64,000 nt of DNA from Lepisosteus oculatus (Eukaryota > Chordata > Actinopteri > Semionotiformes > Lepisosteidae). Shown piece after piece: positions 23,430-35,400 of this stretch. Position 1 is the stretch's first letter. Each line of letters starts with the position of its first letter. The notes under the pieces were generated by a model. The model did no database searches. It was not told the DNA's origin and saw nothing but the letters and a program-made list of their open reading frames with translations. The stretch lies in contig NC_090707.1 in the NCBI RefSeq assembly GCF_040954835.1, positions 20,974,570 to 21,038,569 on the forward strand, in the 5' to 3' direction. Made by a program: the position numbers and the translations under genes.

Positions 23430-26400
23430 TCAGTCCTCCACAATGTCCAGCAGGCTGCTCAGCTGCAACTCGCAGGCCAGTTCCTCCTCTTTGCTGGCTC
23501 GGATCTGTCTGTCCAGATCCTGCAGACGCTGCTCCATTGACACTGGACAGCCTCTCTGCCCGGTACGGTCCCATTTCTCTCCAGGGACCCCAGCTTCCAT
23601 GCTCTGGAGAAAGAGGAGCTTGTTACATGGAGTTTAAACCAACAAGGTGACACAGCTGCACTGGAAACATTGTGAGTATTTCAAAGTTATTGGTTGGGAA
23701 TACATTTTACGTTACAGTTTATCTTCCAGTACCTTGCTCCCTGAATGTGTTTTTCTTTGGGAATGCAAAATTGTCATCGTTATTCATGATGCTGCTTAAT
23801 AAAACAAAATATTTCTAAAAAAGTTCTAGGAGTTTTTATATCAGAAAACAGAGATCATTTTCTCCTTAGCTTCACTGAGCTATGGGAAGTTTGTGATTAC
23901 GTTCTCTTTACAGCCACTTTACTGGACTCTGTAAGTGCTCAGTGTGCTCTGAGTAAAGAGCTCTTGTAAGCAGCGCCGTACCAGTGAAACTGCAGCAGAA
24001 GCAGGAAAAGCCCTCTGGGAGGCTGCCATGATCTCAGGCACTGAGATGAGTGTTGAAGGCATGAAGAGAGGCATTGAAAAGGAATCCAGGGGATCCACCT
24101 CCAGCCACTGCTGCAGCTGCTCCTCGAACCTGGAGAACAAGCAGTTCGTACTGTCAGGGAACGTCAGCCCTCTGGAGCAGCACGACACCAGAAGAACAGA
24201 TCTGCGATGCTATGTAAACATTTAGGCTCTCTGAATTAATATATGATATAATGGACCCCTCCATCCCAAAGGAATTACAGGTGGATGCTGCACATTGGTG
24301 GTGGTGGTGGAGGGGAGTCCCCGTTACCGGTAAAGCACTTTGAGTGGAGTATCCAGAAAAGTGCTATTTAAGTATAAGCAATTCTTAATTCTTAATTACT
24401 TCTTGTAACTCACCACAATATTTTTTTCATTTTGCATAGTTCTAGCACTATTTTCAAAGCCTTTTAGTAAGTGACTAAAAGTAAGCAGGGAGAATATGAA
24501 TGTGACTCTGATTTTACATGTGGTCCTGTGTTTGTAAGCACCTTGGCTGAAGGCTGGAGCCTCACTATTTTCATATTCCAAACAAGCAGTATAAGACGGA
24601 GAGAGTGTGGGGAGAGGTGTGTTGTATAAAAGGAAAATTCCGTCAAGGAATGGCTGGATGAGATCCTTGGAACAATTAGCTGCTAAAGAGCGAATGCGCT
24701 CGAGGGGCCGAATGCTCTGCTCCCGTTTTGTCCCCTCCCCCGTGAAAAGCGAAGGCTGACCTCTGGCTCTGGGCCCTCTCGGCCTCCAGGCTGCTGAGGA
24801 GGCGGTGTGGCAGCAGCTCCCGAGGGGAAGGGGTGTGGGTGATGTCGGCGACAGTGGCGTGACCTGGCTTTTCCACAGGGCTGTCAAACAACCTCTGCCT
24901 GGAGTGCAGCAGCCGCGGGGTGCTGACTCTGGCTGGGCTTAACTTAAATCTGCAACAGGAAACACAGCAACGCATGAGCAAGTCAGTCTGCATACAGCGG
25001 CACTCTTTCCAGCTGAGTGGGCTCTTCTGCGATGATCCCTTTCAAACCTTTGTGAATCCAGTTTCTTTTCGGCTTTGAGCACGCCTTCTGAGACAAAACA
25101 TTGAACTGAAGGTACATGATGCGCTGCTCCTTGGAGGGCAGACTAAAAAGGAACCTACTGTAAAAAAATAAGTTTTATGAATCTGGAAAGGAACAAAAAT
25201 TAAAATATATTCATCCATTTTCTAACCACTTCTTTCAATTCAGTGTCGGGGGGGGGGAGTTGGAGCCTATCCCAGCCAGCAATAAGCACACAGACACACA
25301 GGAAACCAGAACACCAGGAGGAAACCCATCTGAACATGGGCAGAAGTTTCAAACTCCACGCAGACAGCACCCCAGGTCTGGAATTGAACTCAGAGCCCTG
25401 GCACAGCATGGCAGCAACCACTGTGCCACCATGCCGCCCATATATTTTCATATGCCTCCTAATTAACCACAAAGGCTAAGCACTGAATCCAGATATAACA
25501 TACTATGATCTGAAGTGTTGAGTTAATGATGCAATTGAGCCACACAAAGAAATCCACTATTACAGCATTCAACAAAAGAAAAAAAAAATCAAACTCCAAA
25601 GTACACTACAAACTCTTAAAGGTCTCTCCTGAAAACTTTGGAAATATCAATGTCTGTTATATCTCTTAGTGACTTTCATAGTTATGCTCTTAGTGTTTTT
25701 TACAGGACACCTTTTAAATTCTGTTTATACTTTGGTAAAAACAGTTTATCAGATTTAAACTACCATAAAATGTCACTTTCACAGATTCAGAAAAACAAGA
25801 GTAGGTAAGGTAACGTAACGAAAACCACGGAGCTGATGGTTCTCCGTGTTTCTAGCAGTTCACAAGCACATTGGGGCTGGCTTACCCAAATGACTCTTGC
25901 TGCTTGTCCTTGTGGGTTTTTCTCACAGCCCGAAGCCAGCTGGAAGGGGGCTCGTATTTCTTCAGATCCTCTTTAACAAAGTACACTAAAATCTCCCCAT
26001 CATCCGTAATTGCATCTGAAACGTTAACGCCAAGCGCTTGGAGATTAAACAGCTACAAATAACATATTTGTACACAAACATTTCAGTTCATGGCAGACAG
26101 TCTGCTAACAATTCATGCTCAAGGACCATTTTATACTTACCGTCCGTGATAGGAGACTCCACAAGTGAAATTTTAACATTTCCATTCATACAGCTCATTT
26201 TATTTCTTGTTAAATTATAAATCTAACAATAAAAAAAGATATTTGGCCAGAATAGTCTCCCATCAAGTTCCACTAAATTTAATCTACAGCAAACAGTTCA
26301 AATGTTTTTTACTCACTGGATCACAGTAAAGAAACGAATTAACTGATTTATATTAAACTTCACCCCTTTTCTACATTCTCCATACACACATTTGAAAGTC

Positions 26401-29400
26401 CCGCTGCAGGGTTCTGTAATGACAATCCTACCTTCAGTTACAGGTGATTCTGGGGGCTTCCAGTCCTTCAGGCGGTGGTCAATGCACAGGGCAACAATCT
26501 CATCCCAGGGCACCTGCTGGAAAGCGGGTCCAGCTTCCTCCTCCTCCTGGGCTGACATGGCCCCTCGCATCCACTCGGAGTGAACTCTCTTCAGGAGGTG
26601 TCCCACTTTGGACACGAGAAGGGGATGGGAGTGGCGAGAGAAAGGAATCTGAGCCACGAACTGGAAGATCCGAGCACAAAGTCCAGGCCAGGAGGCTACG
26701 GCACAACAAGCACAAAGTCATTCAGCTTGTAGGAGAGAAGGTCTAGCGCTTCTACTACAAAACAATATAAAACTGAAACTAACAAGGAAGTCTATTGACT
26801 AGTTTTAGAGATGCCACTTAGCACTGGATCTGGAATAACTTGAATGAATACTGAATGAATGAAGATTAGTGCTAAAGATCAGTGTATTTTATGGGTACAC
26901 TTCATGCATTACCAAAGGTTGTGTGAAATATCCAGATTGTTTCCGATTATAATTTTGAAAACCCTAAACTCTATCTGACACAGTATAAATCAAATGAAAC
27001 CACAAAATTAATTTTTAAACAATAGTTCTATCCTCTCTGCTCAACACTAATGGTTCTTAGGAAATTTTAACGTCAAATTTATTCTCTTGGAAGGGTTACT
27101 GCTATTCTGGGTTTGCCGTTTTCCACTCGCAGATTTATAAAGTTTGGTCAATTTTGGTGGAAACTTGAAAGAGGTTTCTATGTTCCTATGATCACAGGTG
27201 AGCCATAGAGAGTATTTCCTAACTACTTCACAGAACCAACTATGGTCAAGTCTGTCCAATGGGAAATATTTTTTCGTAAACCATATAAGATCTGAAAACC
27301 ATATATAGGATCTGTAAACCATAAGATTTGTATGTAAACCATAAGATTTGTAAACCACATAAGACCTGAAAGCAAAGAGAATCTGACACTACATTTCGAA
27401 ACCGTGTTTTTAACCTCTGCATACCATGTTGTGCAGGCAGATCCCAGTCAGGTATCTGCAAGGTGAGGATGGCTCTGTTCAGCCAGGCCAGGTGCTCAGG
27501 TGAGTTCCACTCCAGGTGAGGAAGCAGGTTCTGGGGGCGTGGCACAGAGAATTCTGCCACAGGCCAAGATAGCCTGGAGAACTGTTCTGAGGACACCAGG
27601 CCTGCCAGGAAGCGCAGCACACTGTTGTATAATTCAATAATGGGGGCTGGCTCTTGGCAGGGCAGTCCCGAAGCCTGTCGCTCTGTCTTATCATGGTAAA
27701 ACCTTGTGCTGAATTCCCGACACAAGCCATCCTCTACAAACTGTACCAGTGTCTGAGAGCTCAGGTCAGGGGCTGCCGGAGAGCGGGAGACTAGCCACTT
27801 CACTGCCTGGTGGATCTGGAAAGAGAGTGGACAAAGAACTAAAAAGGGCAAATGCAGAGAATGACTCTGATTTTTAACTGACATGAATTCAATATTATGT
27901 ATTGCCAAGCAGTTCCTGAATCTTCAAATGTATTTCACAAAAGAATTACAGAACATGAAGAATGGTTATGGATGTATGAGACTGTCAACACTTCTTTACG
28001 ATTGTCTGTACTTTAGCATTTAATACAACACCTATGAAATGTTCTCTTTAATAAGCAGAGAAAAATTGTAGACATTTACCTGTTCAGAGCCTTGTAAATC
28101 ATTGGTTGAATGTGGGACATGAACAAATATATATTCTGAAATTAAATTCTCTTCAACCAAAGCCTGCAGCATTAGACCTTAAAAAGAGAAAATGAAGGTA
28201 TGAGTTCTGAAACTCAGTCCTTAAAGCAGTTATACTAACAGTCTTCATTTTAAAAAGGATAATAATACATTGATATTTTACATATAGGTATTTCACAGCA
28301 AGTTCTTTGAATTCCATTCATACTTGCAAAAGATTAATGTTATTCCTTTAACTGTTATACAATTTAAAAGCATTACTATAATTGGTGCAAACTGCTGACA
28401 AATTAAGACCTATTTCATGTACAAGAAAATGTACAGATGTCTATTAATTGGCATAAGATAAATCTTATGTAATTGCTGTACCTTCCTCCAGCTTCTCTTC
28501 ACAGGTTGGCTGCTCTGCGTGCTTGGGCACCACCACCACTAGGGGCAGTGCAGACTGCCAGGAATAGACCTGTTGTATCTGTTTCAGCTGCAACAGCGCA
28601 GAGAGCAGGTAAACGTCCAATTCCTCTTTCTCCTCGGTGGCTCCATATCCAGGCAAGGATGGCAACAACAACAGCAGGGCACTGGTGCCCAGGACATCTT
28701 TCTGCCTCTCCATCTGAGACATCCCCTCTAAGCTCAGAGGTCCATGAGTTACCTGTAATGTACCACACACGTGTGCCCATTAGCAAAGACATCCAAATAC
28801 AGGGCACTGCAAAGAAGAGGCCTTTTATAAGAAGGGGAACAAAGTTCGGAGCTGGAATGCAAGATTCCTTTCAAATTGAAAATACACTATTTATCAAGGA
28901 CTGGCTGAAAGATAAGAATATTTCAGACAACGGGATACTACACCAACGAAAGCAATATTTAAACATGTCTGTGGATGTAGCAGGATAGAATGTGAAAAAT
29001 CTTAGACCTTTATCTGTAATCAATTGGCTACTTAGATTGACAGCTGTTTGACCTGGCCACCCACTTTTTTTTTGCTTGCTAGACACTGTTAGTATACTTA
29101 GTATTTTGTTATGCTCTCTGTCTCTCTTTTAAAGTAGATGTTTTACTCTTTTATTGTAAGGGAAGATTTGGGAGGGACATAGGAAGGGGACTTGAAATTC
29201 TGCATTTCTCTGTTCCATTAATTACTCTCAGCTAACACACTGTACCAAACAACTGACATATTCTGTAACGTTACTTTAAAGTGTAACTTATGCAGCATGT
29301 ATTTTTGGTAGTTTAAAAAACAATAAAAATACCTGTTAAAAAAAGAATGCCCTATGTCTACTTGTATTCATTCTGGCAAGACCCTTAATCACTAGTTCTA

Positions 29401-32400
29401 ACTGGTGCCACTAACTATACATTTGGTTCTTTAGATGTTTTCAGGACTTGATTTCAAAACTTTCCTGGACAAACGGATGGGAACGACAATGTATCAGACG
29501 CCCCCAAATAGTGAGTGCTTGTCCAGATCGCCAGATTACAACTACACATGTGAATGAAGACAATTCTGAAACTCACTAATTAGTACAAGCTTGATTACAA
29601 CTACAAATCCCACTTGACAGTTTCAGAACTGAAAACAGATTTCAAAATAGGCCTCAAATAGAAAATTGCAATTAGCGCAAAACAAACTGATGTACATTAA
29701 ATGTACAGTAGACAAACCAAAACACTCAACAATACAGGGTTACAGGAATTAATTAACAGAAATATGTACTGAGCAGAGTATTTCCAGAGGCCAAAATATT
29801 TTCTTAGCACAAAGACTTGGCATGGTAGCATTGCTCAAGCAAAGAAGTTCATCTATTTTGCCCATCTGTAAAAAGATGGCATCTGTGCAATATTTTTGTA
29901 TCCATGACTTAATAAGCTTTTAATACTGTAATTTAATTTATTTCAGGTTATTACGTACCTTAATGCATATGTGAACATTCTGAGACTTGTCTCCATGGTT
30001 TCTTAACCCATTACAGATGGAAAGAGTCTGTATTTTATCATTTTGGTTTTGCTCCATGTTTTCTGAGTTTTCACGTCCACCAAACTTTGCTTTTAGCCAA
30101 TCTGTTAAAATACTATACAATGAGAGAAAATGAACAAATTATTAGATGTCTGGTTTGTTAGTGTAACCTGTATCAGTAACCAGTTTTAGAAAAAAACAAA
30201 AAAGCAAGACATGTAAGGTTCTTGGGAAAAAAAGGAGGTGGCTGATAGCCTTTCACATGGTGAAATTGCTGCTTTTCTGCTGAAACTCATTGGAGTTAAT
30301 AACACCATTAGAACAATAAAGAAGAATGAAGGTGTGGACAATTAGAGCTGGTACTGCTAGTGGCTTATGTTACTGTATAATAATTTTATACTAGTAGGGG
30401 GTACGGTATCTATATAGTATTTTTGTAACATATACTTATTTATGTACTCAACACATTTATGGTAGTTAAGTAATGGTTCTCCTTAACCCCCTTTTTTACT
30501 CGAAAGGCATATTATGTTTTTAAAATGTTGGATTTTTCCAAGAACAGAACCCAATAGTTAGAAAAGCTTCCCTTTATGTCAGAATTTTCCCACTTTATGC
30601 AAACATCCAGGGTTTCACAGATCCAATACTAAAATGAAACTTTTGTATTAGACAAGAGAAAACTTGAAGAACAGTGTAAGTTGATGTTCTTTTGAGAGAC
30701 CTAGTCTCCATTATCACTATTCATTCACCTGTTAGTGACACTCATTTCACACTCTTCGTTGCTAGGCAACAGGAGGGCTGCCTTCCAGTAGATTCTGTTT
30801 GCAGGGCTTGGAAAGCTTTCTGCCACCAAGCTAGGCAGGTCTAGTGGGGTCCATGCTGATTCACTGAGGAAACATCGACATAAAAATTACAAAAGAAAAA
30901 GCTTAAATGTATCACTTGCTAACTACTGGTACAGTGAGGAATTATATAAATTAAAGGATTAACTACAAGAATGACAGAAAAACTATTTTTACAGGGTCCG
31001 CATTATAAACAGAAGCCTCAGATACGGAATCATTTTATAGCAGCCCCTTTCAATCATAATTTGAATTATTCCACTATTTTTAATAACTGAACATGGGATA
31101 GAACAGGAATTCCTTACCTCAGTAACTGCCGATAAAAATAATGCACCTTCATCTGATGGAGTGCCGCATTTCTCATTTGCAACAATCTGGAACCGGAAAG
31201 GTACATTAATGTTGATGCTTTCCAGATGCACTGCAAATGTTATATTATGGGAGCCACTAAAGTACAAAAGATGGTTTGAGGAATTATTATTATTACTATT
31301 ATTATTGCACAAGACAATGAAGGAGAAGTAAGAAGGCCTGGTACCTTGTACAGGACACAGCAACATTCCCAGCATTCCCCAGGTTGACCACACTTCGGGC
31401 CAGAAGGTCCAGGCTGGGGGGAGAAGGGGCACTGGGCGCCAGAGCCTTCAGCTTGAAGCGTGGGTCCACACAGCATGGCGCTGCAGGGAACGCTCGCATC
31501 TGCCTCTTCAGCTGCCTGCGCACGGCCACCACATCCCGCCACCTGTCACACACGCCACAGAGCTCAGAGCACTGGATGCACTTGACCCACAGAAACCAAC
31601 TGACCACAATGAACTTTCTGGCAATGTAGGTGGACTACAATGTCAATCCTGAATGCTTGCACACATTGAAAAAACTGGCTATAGGCAATGATAATTCAAG
31701 AAGTTTAACATTGCAGTTACCCGTGTTTTAAAACACCCTTACTCATATATAAGACACTAGAAGAGCAATATAAAGCAAACATCTTTTTAAATCTATCCCT
31801 ATTTATATATATTCTAGTACAAAATATTTTAATATTTCTACACCGAAGAACCTATGCCTGTTAGGAGTTAACTACTAGGCGCTCAAGAACTGTTTCACTA
31901 CTTCGTGCATTCCCAGCTGGCCTGTTTCTTCAAGGTCTCTTGAGTGGAGGTGTAACCCATGTATCTTTCACATGATTTAGCAACATGAAAGGGAACAGGG
32001 GTCTTAGCTGAATATGGTCTTGGTTAATTGCCCAAGGGTGACCTAACTGCTTAATTTTATTACCTTGATTACACCTTATATAGTAACAAACTGCTTCTGA
32101 CCAACCATGAATGTATGTTTTTGTATGGAAAAGTTTGCTCATCTTCAAGAATAAAAGCCTGTTGCAGTCCTTAGGAAAGTGAGTGGGAGACAAAGTTAAC
32201 CTGTTAACTTACGTCTGTCCTCCTTTCTTTATTGCAATAAAGAAATCGCTAGCTTGATTCACCAGTCATGCGGTTTACTGAGAAAAGGGTCTAACAGTAC
32301 TAATATACCACATTTCACAACTCAGCAGGCAAACTTTGCTGTGCATTTGTGAAAGATTCTTATGCGTACTGATAGCCACTAAAGCAAGGCAATGATTTCA

Positions 32401-35400
32401 GGAATTGGCAGCTTGTAAACTGATTGCAAGAGGCTGGAATTCTGATCCAGAGAAAGGGAATCCTGATGAAGTGTGTTTTTTCTTACCTTTTCACAAACTT
32501 GCGGAAGCGCTGCACCTCCGCTGTCAGGATGTCATTGGCAAGTTTGGAAATTTCACTCTCCAGTGTCTCCTCTATTAGAGTATTACATGCATCCTCAGAG
32601 CAGCGAGCAACACAAGCAGCTTTCTCCTCCAAAGCTTGCCTGTAAACCAAAAAAAGACTTTAAAAATCCACACTTATCTACATTCCCTCTTATTTCTCAA
32701 CCATTTTATCTGTTGGTTCCTTGTGTTTCTCTCATATTCCTAAAAGACTTACTTAATCTCACAAGCAGCAGTGGCCTCAATGCACTCTTTCAGGACCTCC
32801 TTTGCAATCTCCTCGCACAGGGCTTTGCTTATTTGGGCAATCAACATCTCATGTTCCTGCTTTCGTCTGTGAGACACAATACAGAAGCATTCATTAAAAA
32901 CCAACAGAAAATACACAGGGCTACCAGGTGTCGTTAGATGTTCAAAACCACCCTGTTCAAACCCAGATTTTCTAAACCGAAGCTGTCCATTATAAACAAC
33001 TCCAGTAGAACTGGTTCCAGCTGTATTACAAGTGATGATAGCCTAGGTTTTAATCTGTCTTTTATCGAGAAGACGAAAGCAAGTTACAAAGTTCTGAGGA
33101 CCTGGCTTCTTCAATCCTGCGCTTTTCTTCTGCAATTCTCTCCTTCTCGGATGTGATCTCGCCGATGCACACCTCCTTCAGCATCTGCTCCACCACTTCA
33201 TTCACCACAGCTCCCACTTGATCGTCAGAGACGCTGCAATCAGAAGAAGGCGGCACTAACAACCTGCTCACATTGTGCCAACCATAACTGTAAAAATCTT
33301 ATTATTAATATGCAGAGTAAGTGGGATTTTACCATTCCTGCCTGATCATCTAAGCAAAGAGCAAAATAATCACAGCACTCATATAGTACTTTCAATCCTG
33401 AAGGATCACAGATTTTGGGGTTGCGGGTACAGGACTCGCTTTAAAAGATGAGGGCGTAAAAGCTGTTAAATTAAAGTCCAACACGTGTATCGGAGCTAGT
33501 TCGGATACGGTAACGTCATCGACCTCCCTGCACGTAGCAGGGACCTCAGCTGCCTAGGCTGGGGGAGATCTCCTTTAGCTCATGCGGCTGGTTCCCTGTT
33601 GCGTTATGACGGAGACCCGGTTTGACGCCACAGGTGTTGCAGGACGAAACGGGCGGCGGAGGGCACGAGCCTGCGCGGAACCACGACGGTCACACATGCA
33701 AAGGGACTGATCACCAGTATGCTCCTCAACCCTGAGCTGAAGTCTTACCTCAGTGCCGCAGACATATAGTCAGCCCCTGCTTTGGCCAGTTCTCTACACT
33801 CGGCTTTCAAAACATCCTCAACCAGAGACTGAACTTCTTCCATAATATCCTGGAGAAAAGATTAGAAAGTTTGATAAAAGATCTGCGTGAGATGGAGTTT
33901 AATTCCAGCAGTCTGTGACCTAGCAAGTAACCGGTATATGCATGTTACAATCTTTCTAGAAGCAGACCTATTGTGTCATCCTGAACACGTTTAAAGCAAT
34001 CAGAAAGATGAGAGAGGATTGTAAAATAAAGGAATGAAAACACTGTTTAATCATGTAATGTCGCCTAAATAATTCATTTCAATGCGAAAGAATGGTATGT
34101 TTGGCATGAAATAAATAAATGAATGAAACTAAAATGTTTAGATGTCTTTGAGATACCAGCTTCAATCTATCTTCCAACATGTAAAATTGATATGTTTAGT
34201 AAAAAAAGAGGCCATTCAGTTGGGTCAAGAGTCTTTTGTAAATCAAATGGCGTTTTCTGCTCAATACTCTAGATATGATGACAAACCTGTGGCATTGTAA
34301 ATCAAATCTGTTGGCATGCCCAGCAGGAGCTATCTGAAGGAAATGTTTCCTCCTGTCAGAGGTGTATAGCATTTTAGAAAGCTGTCAAATTAAATCTGTC
34401 TGATAATCATGGCCCAGCTATGAAGGTGTCAGCAGGTGGATGGGATAGTTGAGACCAACGCCAATGGCATTTTTGGCAACCTTTACCACCTGTACTAATA
34501 AATGCTCACAATCATTCATTCTTTGCTTTCCCACTGGACTCCTAAAATTGAATTATATAATCAGAATGTGCAGTGAGACTGTAAAGACTCTACAGATGTC
34601 ACTGGTGATGCAACATAAGACTGATACACTCTGTACATTCTCTAAAAAACAAACGTCTTTAAAAATACCTTTTTAGAGGAAGCTAGATTCCATCCATTTT
34701 CTGCTTGCAGCCTTTTATAAAGTTATTCAATTAAATTGAAAAAGCATTAGATGTTTAAAGTATTAAATAGAGCAAAGCTGAAAAATGACACTGCTAAAGG
34801 CTGCCAGAGCGTACAACTACAAACAAAATAAAGCTATTACAAAGTGTGTGATGGTGTCCCACTGCATATAATTAAGATAATGAATTTGTTAACGTAATGT
34901 TCTTTTTTGTTCTTATTGTCCATTGTCGGCTTCTGACAATCAATAAAAAAAAGGAATATAAATATTGTTTTAAAGGAGCAGTGTTAGCTCCTGCATGATC
35001 TTTTACATCCTCAATGAATCATAGACACCCCTGGCACGTAATGATGTATATATTAAAAAACGCTAACCTTGGGCACTTCAGTTAAAACAAAATTCACAAT
35101 TCCTGACCTACACATCCCACTCAAAACACATGTGCTTTCCAACAGAACAGCGATTCTGGTTTCACTGTAACATAACGTACAGTGTGAGGTGTGAGGTGTT
35201 TCCCCAGTGGGCAGACAGGCTCACCTGATCTGTGTACACAGGCTGTGGCTTGGGAGGGGGAGATGGGGGCCGGGTGGGTTCTGGCTGTACAATCTGTTGA
35301 AACAGTGGCTCAGCTCCAAGGACAGAAGCAGACCCGACCCGTTCCGCCTCCTTTGGCTTCATTTCCATTACAGCTTTGGGTTCTTCAAAAAATCTGGACT

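Noticed and set aside
28473-28988. 171-codon plus-strand open frame
   Set aside because: Its first part is the complement of the MCM3AP exon 28752-28482 and the rest is intron; no independent gene support.
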